Assembly: GCA_033064195.1 (NCBI GenBank)
Contig: JARBJD010000056.1
Span: forward strand, 1 to 64,000
Source: Blattamonas nauphoetae
Taxonomy: Eukaryota > Preaxostyla > Oxymonadida
Direction: 5' to 3'
DNA length: 64,000 nucleotides
Below, piece after piece: positions 8,533 to 18,700 of this stretch. Position numbers and translations under genes: made by a program. Below the pieces are notes generated by a model that made no database searches, had not been told where the DNA came from, and saw nothing but the letters and a program-made list of their open reading frames with translations. Every line of letters begins with the position of its first letter. Position 1 is the first letter of the stretch.

Positions 8533-9453
8533 ATGAATCGACAAAAATACAATTCACAAATGATTGAGAAAATGATTGATCATAATCTTTCGACGATCAC
8601 TGAGAATGCAGCAGACATTCACTCACTACAGACGAAATTAGAAACGAATCAGGAAGAAGTCGACACATTAAAGAAGACAACTGAAGCACACAAGACAGCA
8701 ATATCAACAATCCAAAACGTCGTTTCAACAAATGGAGCAATCACTTGTTCAGCTGGTATTGCAACACCAGAAATTGGAGGATTGATCAATGTGAATGGAG
8801 CGAAGTGGAATATATCAGAGGGATCACTTCCGAAGTATCCTGGAACATATCCGGCTTCAACATTTAAGTCTGGTATTTCAATTTCGCAATCGAGTGCAGA
8901 AACATCTGGAATTCAGTTCAATGGTGATGGCATTATTATGTGGTCTCCCTGTGACACACCAGCATTGTATTACTACGATGAGGATACTGGTTCAGGAGTG
9001 TTTTCAATATCATCAACTGGAAGTTTTTCTCAGCTTTCAGACAGAAGAGTCAAAAGGAATATTGAACCATACCCGAATGTTCTTGAACAATTGAATAAAG
9101 TCGAAATTGTGCAGTATCAGTTCAACACATTCGACTCGAAGATCAGCAAAGTCACAAAGCAAATAGAGAATGAGACAGATGAAGAACACTTGAAGAATTG
9201 CAAAGAGAAATGTGAATGCTTGAAGAAGGAAAGTGAGAAGAAACACATTGGTGTGATTGCACAACAGATCCAAGAGATATTCCCTGAAGTTGTGAATGAT
9301 TCCAATCCAGATTGTCTTCAAGTTGATTATGCAGAACTCTCTTGCTTCTGTGTGAAAGCCATTCAGGAATTCTCCTCTATCGTCGGACAACAACAGACAC
9401 TCATCAATGAACTGATCCAAAAGTATAATACACTGATTGATATTCTAACATGA
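8533..9453 (+). CDS. Fibre-like protein with C-terminal S74 intramolecular chaperone
   Basis: A protein of about 306 aa. The N-terminal 75 residues form a coiled coil (IHSLQTKLETNQEEVDTLKK), followed by a beta-rich middle and a C-terminal peptidase S74 domain: LSDRRVKRNIEPY, where the serine is the usual self-cleavage site, then KKHIGVIAQQIQEIFPEVV. S74 domains trimerise phage tail spikes and fibres and then cut themselves off. The start is the ATG of MNRQKYNSQM; a TTG 36 bp upstream is not needed. The gene is present only in the inner Polinton and is missing between the matching neighbours in the outer one. It overlaps the convergent 147-aa gene by about 50 bp. A receptor-binding fibre is the likely role. 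Confidence 0.82.
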   Translation: MNRQKYNSQMIEKMIDHNLSTITENAADIHSLQTKLETNQEEVDTLKKTTEAHKTAISTIQNVVSTNGAITCSAGIATPEIGGLINVNGAKWNISEGSLPKYPGTYPASTFKSGISISQSSAETSGIQFNGDGIIMWSPCDTPALYYYDEDTGSGVFSISSTGSFSQLSDRRVKRNIEPYPNVLEQLNKVEIVQYQFNTFDSKISKVTKQIENETDEEHLKNCKEKCECLKKESEKKHIGVIAQQIQEIFPEVVNDSNPDCLQVDYAELSCFCVKAIQEFSSIVGQQQTLINELIQKYNTLIDILT

Positions 9454-9847
9454 GATCAACCAGAAATTCATAGTACTCTTTGATTATTATTCCATTGATT
9501 GTCTCTGATGTTTCCATCTCGATTGACTCACCAGAACTGTCTTTGAACCAGATCTTCACCATTGATTGTCGAGTGCTTAATTCCCACTTCTTTCGCTTAG
9601 CAATCTGTTCATTACAGAAAGCAACATATGAATCATTGAATGCATCAGTCTGGATCCAATCACCATGGATTGTGATGTGCTGTGGAATGTCTTTAGAAAT
9701 CACTATTGTTGAACCATGAATCTCTTCCTTCACATGAATGAGTTTGCAGTCAAGGAAGTAGATGAACTTTTGTTTTCTGGAATTGGTAAAATCAGGAGGG
9801 AGTTGAGCAGTGTGAGTATTCTGAATTGAGAAGGAACGCTTCACCAT
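9404..9847 (-). CDS. Conserved 137-147-aa Polinton protein
   Basis: A basic N-terminus (MVKRSFSIQNTHTAQLPPDF) is followed by a beta-rich body (FIYFLDCKLIHVKEE, ISKDIPQHITIHGDWIQTD) and a helical end (EYYEFLVDLMLEY). The outer homologue is at 39062-39472. No family was recognised. It lies immediately downstream of the second capsid gene and has the T-rich motif before its ATG, so it is probably a late virion or assembly gene. Confidence 0.7.
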   Translation of the reverse strand: MVKRSFSIQNTHTAQLPPDFTNSRKQKFIYFLDCKLIHVKEEIHGSTIVISKDIPQHITIHGDWIQTDAFNDSYVAFCNEQIAKRKKWELSTRQSMVKIWFKDSSGESIEMETSETINGIIIKEYYEFLVDLMLEYQSVYYTFGSVH

Positions 9848-9887
9848 TTGTGTTTTCTACAAAAATAAAATATCACATTTGTTCTAT

Positions 9888-11510
9888 TCAATAACCTCTC
9901 TTCACTTCTTCGTATGCTTCTTGGAGTCGACGATCAATGACGTATCGCACTCGTGGCTGTCCATTCTCAATCCAGAACAACCAGTATGTTGCCTGATGTA
10001 GTGCCAAAATCGGTGGAGGAGGACCTTCTGGAGTTGATGTGAAATATGGATCAAGCTCTCCCTGTTTGATTGGTGTTCCTCTGTAGACAATATTCACTGA
10101 TTCTGCTGTCGAAATACCTTCTTCACCACCAGCGATTTCACTTCGATCTGTTGGAACCATGAATGTGAATGATGTTGCATCCGTGACTGGTCTTGTTCGC
10201 TTGGAGTCAGCTCCTCTGTCGTGAAATACTCGAGTGGAACAAATTGAATTCTCAAACTCTTCTGTTGCAGAACATCCAATGAAATCTCCGTTCACCATCA
10301 TCATTTGATAGAACTCTGGTGAGTTTGTTGACATTGGGAAATTTGGGAAGTTGGATCCAAGCATTTCGAATTGACCAACATATTGAGGATTTCTGAAGAC
10401 TGTACATTCATTCGGTCTTTCAGGGAATAAACACATAAGATTCATGAGATTGTTGAGTTTGATACTGATGTTTGATCTCACTCCCATGGCATTTGCTTTT
10501 GATTGGAACGATTGTGTGTCAATTCTTTCAGCTTTCAGAACATAAAGAGTCTTTGAATATGTGTTGAAGAGAGATTGCTTTGTTGCATCAGTCATTTGAT
10601 ATCCATAGCAAATCGAAGTGACTTTATCAACTGATGAAGAAAGAACAGTGGAAGTGGTTGGCGATGTAGCGATGTATTTCACAGTACCTGATGATGCCGG
10701 TTGAAAATATTGAATTCGTTGAACTGGATTCCCGATTTGTGTAAATTCTTGAGTCAGTGTCGAGAAGTCTCCATCGTACATTCATTCTGTTTGGGATTGA
10801 GTTGACAGAGTTGATATCGATTTACTTGGATTTTGATCGATACTGTTTTCAAGTGTTTTCCTTACGATTGTGGAAACTCGAATAGGACAATACACAAGTG
10901 AATCAGTTGTTAAATGAAATCTCAATCGGAGATTGCCAAAGATGGAATTTGGATACTGATCAAAGGTACTCAGTGGAAGTAAATTAACAAATGGAATGAC
11001 CAGTGGTATCGTAAATATGATGTTTGAAGAAGCAGCATCGACTGGACAATGATAGTATCCACACACACTTGGATCCATTCTCTGAACATTTTCCCAAAGA
11101 CTGTAGCAATGCTTCATGTTGTTTTTCTCTTCATGTGACTTGAAAGTGTGATACAGAAATGATTCGTGTATATGATTATTCTGAAGTGAATTGTCAATGA
11201 TGTTTCCTTGACTGTCGACAAGTCTCATATCTCGAATTGCATCTGATGATGATTTAAATCCGTAGAACATACCATACATTCCAACATATTGCGCAGATGC
11301 ACTCGTTGGTTTCGAATATGGAACGGTAACTGTGAGATCGATACGCAAATGACTCTTCGCAAACTCTGTCACATCATGACCATCATAACACAGTGGAACT
11401 TCAATCTCATCTCCGATTCTGCAAGGCATAGGAGGATTCGTTGGATGCACTTCTTGGATGGAATAAATGTGTGGCTCTGAATCCCACTGTTTCGGTAAGT
11501 ATGATTGCAC
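9888..11510 (-). pseudogene. Second double-jelly-roll capsid paralog (inner Polinton)
   Basis: This gene of about 540 codons encodes a capsid-type protein. Landmarks are PLCYDGHDVTEF, YGMFYGFKSSSDAIRDM, VIPFVNLLPLSTFDQYPNS and, in the second half, MCLFPERPNECTVFRNPQY. The jelly-roll edge FVNLLPLSTF..YPNSIFGNLRLRF aligns by eye with the same edge in the other capsid gene (INLEDLLIFSGMTDYPRCLFGDLKL), which marks the two as paralogs. This copy carries about one break. The outer homologue is at 35977-39013. Confidence 0.78.
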
Positions 11511-11616
11511 TTCAATTTGCTCAATTAATATCGATGTTGGCTTTGATTGATTTGATCTGATACTTCTGATTTATAGAAAAATAAAAAATACAATATCATG
11601 ATTTTCTTTTCCTGTT

Positions 11617-13500
11617 TTAAGATTTCAGTATTCCAAGTTCTTTGTGTAACGCTTTCAGTGTGTGATTTGGATAGTACTCAACTTTCGGTTCACCATTGCT
11701 GTATCGTAATACCCACCAAGTTGTTGCAGTTGTTGCTAAAATGGGTGCAGGAGGATGTGTAAATTTTGTCATAAAACCATCGCTTTTATCAATTTGCTGA
11801 CTTGGATTTAGAACATTATAGGATGTGTCAATCACTCCTTGATATATTAGCTGAGATCTCAAAGTGACTGGAACATTCTGACCTCTGGAACTGATCGAAT
11901 CATTACAGTTTGTTGGACATCCACTTCGTTGTGTTGAAAAGCATAATAGGAAGTCAGAATTGTCATGAATTGGTCTTACTCTTGTCATTGTTTCATTTGG
12001 ATAATTCTGATCACCTGTGAGTTTCTCTTCAACGAGTGAATCTGTAAGTGATCGCTCCAAATCATCTGGAACAGTAAGGTATGAATCAAGATTGAGAGTC
12101 GATAATGCAAACTGATAGAAACGAGCTCCAATAGTTGTAGTCGGTTGTTCTGGATAGTATTTGTTGAGGAGATTCACTTGGATATTCTTCTGCATTGGAT
12201 TATGGAAACATGTGACTTCATTATCATAGTGACGAAAGAGAAGCATGATGTCCTTGGCATTATCGAGAACCATCTGCTGGGTACAATCAATTCCTGTTGC
12301 CGTTGGTGTCTTCTGAAATGGATAGAATGAGATCTTTTCTGCTGGAATTGTTCCTGGCCGATTCTGATACATTTTCTTCAGATTCTCTTTCGCAATTTCT
12401 TTCATTTTGTATCCAGCACTCATGCAATACACATCATCAATGCGATAATCCAGAATGTTGAGAGAAATGTATTGTTCATCAGGGGAAGGTTCCGAGGTAA
12501 TACCAGTCGGATGTGTATATACACAATCTTGTTTTACTGCCATGATCTTAAATGATTGACCGATTTGAACGAAGTTCTTTGTACATGGGGGGACGAGATA
12601 TGGAAGGAAGGTTGGACGATCACGATTACAATAAACAAGTGAATCTCGGATGGGAGGTAACATTGATGTATATTCACTGATCAATAACGAGAGTGTATTT
12701 TTCAAAGTCAGTTCAGGATTCACCGGACAACACACGAATGCATCTTCATTTATGTGAACACTCAATTTCAGATCTCCAAAGAGACATCTTGGATAGTCAG
12801 TCATGCCTGAGAATATGAGAAGATCTTCAAGATTAATAGACACGCGAATTGGTACATCAATTGTGTCTTGAAACACTCCTGTTCCGGATGTTGTAGTGAA
12901 GTCTGATAATGGAATATACACACCAGCAACCGATTCATCATGATTCCAAGCATTCTGTCAAGGTGTGTGACAATGCTTTCGATTCTCCAATTGACTCTTC
13001 GGTTTGATCATATTGTAGATGTGAGACTCCATTGATACCTCATTGGTTGTTGTGCTGATATTTCTCTGATTGTTGTGAAGAACAGTAAGGTCACGAAAGA
13101 TTGATGCCGAATGTTTGAGTCCAACGAAGATGAATATCCTTTCATTCATGTACGAGCCAATTTTACCTGCAGTTTGTTTCCAGTTATTGACTTTCAATGT
13201 CGCTGTCATTGTGAAAGTAATGAAGGAATCATCGATTTGACAAATATCCTGATTACCAGTCAATGGAATGCTTTTCTCTTGTCCCTTGTAGAAGCGTGAA
13301 TTCTCTGATGGTTTCAATTCTTGAATAGATGTACTGTGTGCTCCATCGTTCAGAAGGGAATTGATGTGGTGTTCAGACATGAGTTGCTGTTGTATTTGAC
13401 CAATGTCATCTCTTGTGTACTTGATTGATCCTGTTGTATTTCCAGTCAATGATGATGCTCCTGTTCTTTTGTTTGTCAGATGTGTTATATGCGAGTTCAT
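11617..13500 (-). pseudogene. Major capsid protein, double jelly roll (inner Polinton)
   Basis: This copy of the roughly 620-aa major capsid protein has about one break; the outer element holds an open copy at 34068-35930. Typical parts are the first strand region (SFITFTMTATLKVNNW), the loop VGLKHSASIFRDLTVLHNNQ, the strand SINLEDLLIFSGMTDYP and the C-terminal half with QMVLDNAKDIMLLFRHYDN. The start ATG follows TTTTTTATTTTTGATAAA. The protein would form the hexameric capsomers of a Polinton virion. Confidence 0.8.
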
Positions 13501-13528
13501 TTTATCAAAAATAAAAAAACAATATTGC

Positions 13529-13831
13529 TTATTTCTTTTTCAGTTTCTTCTTCTTTGCTTTCGGCTTCAGCTTTTCTTCCAGTCTCAGTATTTCTCCTCT
13601 GAGCTTGTTCGCAACTGCTGTGTTTCCTTCATTCATTGCTTGCTCATATTGTGCCATCTTCTCTGCATGGATTTGCTGATCCGATTTCACATCTGGAATC
13701 ATCTCAACACCTGTCTGTGCAACCTTCGAAATCAGTGGTCCAACGAAGGGAATGAGATTCAGAAATGGTGCTCCAATTCTGAGAATAGTTTTACCGACTC
13801 CTGCTAATTTTGAGAACCAACCTGGTGCCAT
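13529..13831 (-). CDS. Small amphipathic basic protein (MAPGW type)
   Basis: A 100-aa protein. MAPGWFSKLAGVGKTILRIG forms an amphipathic helix, followed by a hydrophobic patch (FLNLIPFVGPLISKV), a charged coiled segment and a lysine tail (PKAKKKKLKKK). This layout recalls adenovirus internal proteins that coat DNA or disrupt membranes. It shares its first four residues with the neighbouring 104-aa protein. The outer homologue is at 33731-34030. Confidence 0.72.
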   Translation of the reverse strand: MAPGWFSKLAGVGKTILRIGAPFLNLIPFVGPLISKVAQTGVEMIPDVKSDQQIHAEKMAQYEQAMNEGNTAVANKLRGEILRLEEKLKPKAKKKKLKKK

Positions 13832-13865
13832 TTATGTAAAAATAAAAAACTAGAACATAAACAAA

Positions 13866-14180
13866 CTATAATCCTTTGAATTGAATTTTGGAATTTGACG
13901 ACTGGGGCATGTCATCATTAACATACCGAGCATTTCGTGGAGGTTCATAATCAATCATCTGTGGTTGTTGTGGTGCTCGATTGATTGCTTTGTTTTGCTG
14001 GTACACATCCATCATTCCGCCTAAGCCACTGAGGATTCCTCCTGCTGTTTGTCCAAACTTGTTGTTTGTCTGTGAGAGCAAGCCACCTCCAACCTGAAGC
14101 AGTGATGGAGCAAGCGGTTTGATGAATTGAAAGAACTGTTTGCCAATATTTTTGAGTTTGTTGAAACTGCCTGGTGCCAT
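13866..14180 (-). CDS. Small amphipathic glycine-rich protein (MAPGS type)
   Basis: A 104-aa protein starting MAPGSFNKLKNIGKQFFQF with a hydrophobic glycine-rich centre (LLQVGGGLLSQ, GGILSGLGGMMDVY) and a polar tail. The outer version of this gene is the one hit by the inner Polinton, so the site of insertion lies in a paralogous copy of a gene the inserted element itself carries. A membrane-penetration role is plausible from composition only. Confidence 0.72.
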   Translation of the reverse strand: MAPGSFNKLKNIGKQFFQFIKPLAPSLLQVGGGLLSQTNNKFGQTAGGILSGLGGMMDVYQQNKAINRAPQQPQMIDYEPPRNARYVNDDMPQSSNSKIQFKGL

Positions 14181-14207
14181 TTATGTAAAAATAAAAAATA
14201 CAATTCA

Positions 14208-14804
14208 TTAAATATTCCAACGAGGAATTGCTTTCGTCAGTGAAATTCCATACTTGAGAATAGTGTTGTAAGCTTCATTGAAGGCAATACTCATGTCTTT
14301 TCCACTACCAAGGATCTTGAAAATGGTTCGAAAGATTGGGAGTTTATTCAGACATAGGCACTTGTCAGACAGGTCATCCAGTTCAACCACCACATCGTTG
14401 ATCCCAGTGAGTGTAGCAATCAGTGCACATACATCACTTTGGTTTGTGATCAGTTTCTTCGATGGTTCAATGAGATTATTCAAGAGTTTCTTTTCACATG
14501 CAAATGCATTTTTGTACACAAGCAGTAGTTGGTCTTTGAATGCTGAAATGTTAGAAGTGTACTCACGAAGTGGGATTGAACGGCTTTGGATTGGTGCTGA
14601 TGGATAGATCTCCATTGGTGGTGGATCATACGTACCTGGAACATTCTCGAGTTCAACATTTGCACCTTGTTCATTTCGATCTTCGAGCTTTGGTCTTCCA
14701 GAAGTTGATCCTTTATTATCGATGATGACATTGTTGGTGATTGACGTTGGAACTGAAGAAGAACTTGTGTGTTTCGTAAATTGACAACGTAGAATTGGTT
14801 GCAT
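14208..14804 (-). CDS. Conserved 198-aa Polinton protein
   Basis: Homologue of 5173-5796. The N-terminal 80 residues are polar and the rest helical (LKDQ-type heptads around ISAFKDQLLLVYKNA). It starts at MQPILRCQF after a T-rich motif and ends close to the ATG region of the next gene, with about 30 bp between. The function is unknown. Confidence 0.7.
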   Translation of the reverse strand: MQPILRCQFTKHTSSSSVPTSITNNVIIDNKGSTSGRPKLEDRNEQGANVELENVPGTYDPPPMEIYPSAPIQSRSIPLREYTSNISAFKDQLLLVYKNAFACEKKLLNNLIEPSKKLITNQSDVCALIATLTGINDVVVELDDLSDKCLCLNKLPIFRTIFKILGSGKDMSIAFNEAYNTILKYGISLTKAIPRWNI

Positions 14805-14844
14805 CACTTTCTATAAAAATACAAAATTGATATTTATCTTTTAG

Positions 14845-15798
14845 TTAACCACTTTCTCCCATTTCTTTCTGTAAGTGTGCAAATCGAGCATATTCGGGCA
14901 TATATCCTGTTTGGTATTGACCCACATCCCTTGTTCGATATGCTTCAGATGTCAGTTGATTCACAAATGTTGAGATGTTTGCTGAATAACGACCAAGGAA
15001 AGTTTGCAAATCTTCTGTTTTTGTGATGATTTCGAGAAACTGTGGATGAATTTGTTCCTTAAACGCTTTTCTTGCTTTCGTTCTCTGATGATCTGGATTG
15101 GAACTGATGAAACCTTCAACATAGTCTTCAAGCCACTGATCCCACATCTTTGATGCAACTTTAGACTGAATGGAATTGAAAACCATATTGTCCAACACTC
15201 CTTTCCCAGTGTCTGCAGGTTGTTCTCGACTGGCTCGATACAGCTTCAAAGTATCATTCATGAATTCACCAACAGCTTTCTTCATGATAGCATACGGTTG
15301 TTGGGATCGTTGAGTTTGCATTTCTTGGTAGTTTACTTCACGATAGTTTCCTGGTAAATCGTATGTTCCAGTTTTGAGGAAGTTGTTGTGTGCAGCTTTG
15401 ATTCTTCTTCCATGATCTTGACGAAACGATGAGTATGGTTGTTGTCTTCGCATATCTGGTGTCGGATTCATTGAACAGTATGTCTCAACGACAGGTCGAC
15501 TGTTGAATGAAGCAAGCATGAAACCATTCGCTGCAACTAGATCTCCGTTTTCTTTATCATAAATCCTCACATCAGGAACTGTTCCATGCTTTTCCATTTC
15601 CACTCTCCAGTTTTGTCCTGTTCGTTCAATGTATTCTAAGGCTGATGGAACACTACTGAGTGCAGAATTGAATTTCGTGCGAGTGTCATCATCAGCATAG
15701 ATTCTTTTCATTGCATCAATTGTCCCCTGCTCATATCTCATTTTCGGTTTCTTCGCTGGTGCTTTTCGTTTTGCGGGAATGTATTGTATCTTCGACAT
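14845..15798 (-). CDS. Conserved 317-aa Polinton protein (inner copy)
   Basis: Homologue of 4183-5136 and of exactly the same length when started at MSKIQYIPAKRKAPAKK. Upstream in-frame codons exist but carry no T-rich motif, whereas TTTTTATTTTGTATGAAAACACA sits directly before this ATG. The central block QPYSSFRQDHGRRIKAAHNN is unchanged between the copies. It reads away from the ATPase, sharing an intergenic gap of about 60 bp. Confidence 0.75.
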   Translation of the reverse strand: MSKIQYIPAKRKAPAKKPKMRYEQGTIDAMKRIYADDDTRTKFNSALSSVPSALEYIERTGQNWRVEMEKHGTVPDVRIYDKENGDLVAANGFMLASFNSRPVVETYCSMNPTPDMRRQQPYSSFRQDHGRRIKAAHNNFLKTGTYDLPGNYREVNYQEMQTQRSQQPYAIMKKAVGEFMNDTLKLYRASREQPADTGKGVLDNMVFNSIQSKVASKMWDQWLEDYVEGFISSNPDHQRTKARKAFKEQIHPQFLEIITKTEDLQTFLGRYSANISTFVNQLTSEAYRTRDVGQYQTGYMPEYARFAHLQKEMGESG

Positions 15799-16165
15799 TG
15801 TGTTTTCATACAAAATAAAAAATCCAAAACTATATTTTAATTCGAGAGAAATCATAAATGAAAAGATCTTCAACAACAAAACCTTTGGTTTCGCGGAGGG
15901 TGGAACCCTCTTCGCTTACAGCATACGTGAATGCAAAACTGAGTGAAGCATCTAGTAGGAATGTTTCTCATGAAGTGCAATCACAGATTCATCCAGACTT
16001 GAATTTCAATCGCAACAATGTGAATGTCCTCGTTGGAAATAGAGGAAGTGGAAAAACATTCAATGCTCTTCGAGAGGTTGCCAAGCTCCAGAATGTTCAA
16101 GTTCGGAATGAACTATTCCATTTGTTTGTCTTCGTCACTGATAAGAACATTGATCCAACCTTCGA

Positions 16166-16174
16166 CAAATTCAA
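16166..16174. repeat. Left 9-bp target duplication of the Mutator-like element
   Basis: CAAATTCAA is repeated at 24171-24179. The outer ATPase gene, which lacks the insert, has only one copy of this site, so the duplication is confirmed by an empty site within the same window. Confidence 0.9.
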
Positions 16175-16530
16175 GGTCATCTCAATTTAAAGTTGGTTTT
16201 CTCGAGTGCAGTTGGTTTTCTGAACTGCAGTTGGTTTTCTGAACGACCGTTGGTTTTCTGAACGACCGTTGGAAATCTGAACGACCGTTGGAAATCTGCA
16301 AAAAAAGTTGGTTTTTTTAAACCTTATCGGTGTGGATGTTTGATCAAAAAAAAATTGTACAAATGGATGAGTTGGTAGATACAAAGACTTCCACTGTTGG
16401 GTCCCAGGTTCGAATCCCGGGATCTCCAACTTTTTTCTTAACAGGATTTTTCTGACATGATCATTCATATTTTTGTGAAATTATTGCAGTATTCATGATC
16501 GGATGAGTAATGTTCGACAATTGGATTGAG
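16175..16530 (+). repeat. Left inverted end of the Mutator-like element with 18-bp subrepeats
   Basis: The outer 125 bp hold about six units close to TTCTGAACGACCGTTGGT; the right end (23832-24170) has one unit fewer. Further in lies a tRNA-like module, then sequence matching the right end as far as CGACAATTGGATTGA. The two ends are otherwise almost the same. Confidence 0.88.
16357..16436 (+). other. tRNA-like module with polymerase III signals in the MULE end
   Basis: TGGATGAGTTGG matches the box A consensus at 11 of 12 positions, GGTTCGAATCC is a perfect box B, and a run of six T follows directly (16431-16436), as in a polymerase III terminator. The anticodon-type loop TTCCACT would read CCA (tryptophan). 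The acceptor stem does not pair, so it is not a functional tRNA. The mirror copy is at 23928-24006 on the minus strand. Confidence 0.6.
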
Positions 16531-17220
16531 AGTCTGGAAAGATTGGACGGTCAGAAAGGCCTCTATCTCTGATTGTGTTTTAACAATCTCATCCTCTCAT
16601 CGCTCAGATACGATTGAGGGACACGGTGAAGGGCTTTCCCATCCTTTCGAATGCTTGGGCAAGCCATGACACATGCTGAATCTCACTGTTTGATGACCCC
16701 TCCTGAGCGATTGGATCATGATGAAAAATGGAACCGTGAATTGAACAGGAAGAATGGACACTCAAAGAAGAGTTAAAAACACTCGACATCGACTCATCTT
16801 CACTCAGGCCTAGATCACTCTCGAGAAATGTGGGTCCCTTGTCATTTTCCAGCGAAATCCATGCCTACTAACTGTGTCCACATTGGATTGTCAATCAGAT
16901 CCTCAACAATAATCAATAGCGAAGTCTCATCAATCAATTCAGGTTTCTGAATCAGATAATCTCTCCTCTGTGCATGCAAATATGGCATACCTTTCATCCA
17001 CACAACAAATCAAAAGATGATGAAAAACTCGTTGTATTCTGATGCAAATGCGACACTGTATTAACTAACATAACCAAACGACTCGAAATCCTCCATTCCT
17101 CGATATCTTTCCTGAATACGGTCGAGATCACACGACACATAACTATCCTCTTCCGATCGAACGGAATGGATTCATCTATGTCCCTGTCAAGCCGACAAAC
17201 TTTGAACTCAATTTAAATCC
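16531..17220. other. Interior of the MULE, no gene recognised
   Basis: The region has only short frames in all six directions and no recognisable family. Composition resembles the host-like parts further in. Confidence 0.6.
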
Positions 17221-17238
17221 CTTCCCCATGACGACCTT

Positions 17239-18330
17239 ATGGATGGTGTCGAGGGGGACGATTCTCAATCCCCATTTGCATCGTCAAGAACGTCACCCCG
17301 ACAGCATCGTCGACGTCTTCCCCAACAGCCAGGTGATGACATTGAAAAGACTCCCTCAACACAAATGGGAATGTCTGGGCGTCCTCGACCTCGCCACATG
17401 CACTATTGGCAGCATCCTTCGATGAGGGACCAGAATTACAACTCGGACGAGTTCTATCCCATCATCGTGGAATCTCTCGCCCATCAATACCCTCCTCGTC
17501 AGCAGCAACCGACATACAATCAACAAGTGCTTGTTTTTGAAGATGTCCAAGCAGATGTGCCCAGTCAGGAGTTCCCGATGACCATCAGATCTCTGATGCA
17601 CTCACAACAGGAGCAAGCGGAAGATACTCGACTCCCACCTCTCTACTCAGACGATGTTATGACGTATCCCCTCCATTCTCATGTTAAAGCCCTTGAGAAT
17701 CGAAACAAACACGAACACCCTCCAGACAAGGTCAACGATGTCCAGAACCCGCTTGTCGATTCTGGACGAGTTGTTGTTGCCTTCCCAGATCAACAAAAGT
17801 ACTTCTCTCCCTTCCTTTCTCAGAACGAGCACAGCACTGTCCGTTTACAGGCAAAGCGGTATGCCAAACAGAAGCCCGACTCCCTCTCAAACAGGGAGGG
17901 TTTTGTGAACCAACAGCAACAGCACATCAACCCACAGTTTCCACAACAATCGTCTGCTGCCATTGTCACGTAGAATTCCCAGTCATATCGTCGTCCACTG
18001 CAACAATCAGAGAATCAGCCATTCGATGAAGAATATGCCACATCTCGCGCCAACCAGCTAACCGAACGAGATTTTTCTGGTTCTTTCGCACTGCCTCCCA
18101 CATACACCAATCAAAAACAGTCAGAAACAACACATCAATCCGAGCCAATCTCGCACCAAAGATACCCACAGGAAGACATCCACCACTTCACCCAACCCTC
18201 CTTCTACAAACCCCAATCTTCCACTTCCCTACTTTCTTCCCATGTCCTCCAACTCCCATCAAGTTGCCCTCAACGCACACATTGTGTGGTTCCCGCATTA
18301 CGAGACTGACCCTCGCATTCTGATGGAGTA
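17239..18330 (+). pseudogene. Q/P-rich disordered host-type coding fragment
   Basis: A frame of 244 codons (17239-17973) rich in Gln, Pro, Ser and His (PPRQQQPTYNQQ, NQQQQHINPQFPQQ) continues in the same frame past one TAG for about 110 codons, to another stop near 18308, with the same composition. It looks like the disordered part of a host protein captured by the MULE. No domain was recognised. The low-complexity content makes any family call unsafe. Confidence 0.45.
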
Positions 18331-18700
18331 GACAGGATCAGCCGATGCTGTCCACAACTGGCGTTTCTATTTGTCGATTCCGACATATCCGATGAATGTG
18401 GCACCGACACAAATTCAGTCGAAGTCGCCAACACGCGGGAAGAAGGATCAGACGGCGAGAAGGCTGGCGAACGAGCTGAGAAGGTTGCTGCTGATTTCCA
18501 ATCCCTCGTCGACTACTACGATGATCGTGACATCATCAATCAACTCTGGAAGAACAGCGACATCCTGTCGAACAAGATGGTGTGAGTGTCAGGAGGCGAT
18601 GGCTGGGCTTACGATTTCGACGTCCACTGCATCGATCATTTCCTCCACTTTGGCGAGGACGTCCGCGCCATGATATGGCTCAGATGTTCACAGGAAGGCA
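18331..18700 (+). pseudogene. Fragment resembling pyruvate:ferredoxin oxidoreductase (TPP domain)
   Basis: In one frame the sequence reads EKAGERAEKVAADFQ, then KMV-stop-VSGGDGWAYDF and IDHFLHFGEDV. The family has V-W-I-x-GGDGWAYDIG followed by GLDHVLASGEDV at this point, the pyrophosphate-binding part of the thiamine diphosphate domain. The in-frame TGA falls where tryptophan is expected. The enzyme oxidises pyruvate to acetyl-CoA and reduces ferredoxin in anaerobes. Only about 120 codons remain, so this is a captured and decayed scrap. The identification rests on the GGDGWAYD block. Confidence 0.6.

Noticed and set aside
16357-16436. A functional tRNA-Trp gene
   Set aside because: Box A, box B and terminator are good, but the acceptor stem cannot pair.
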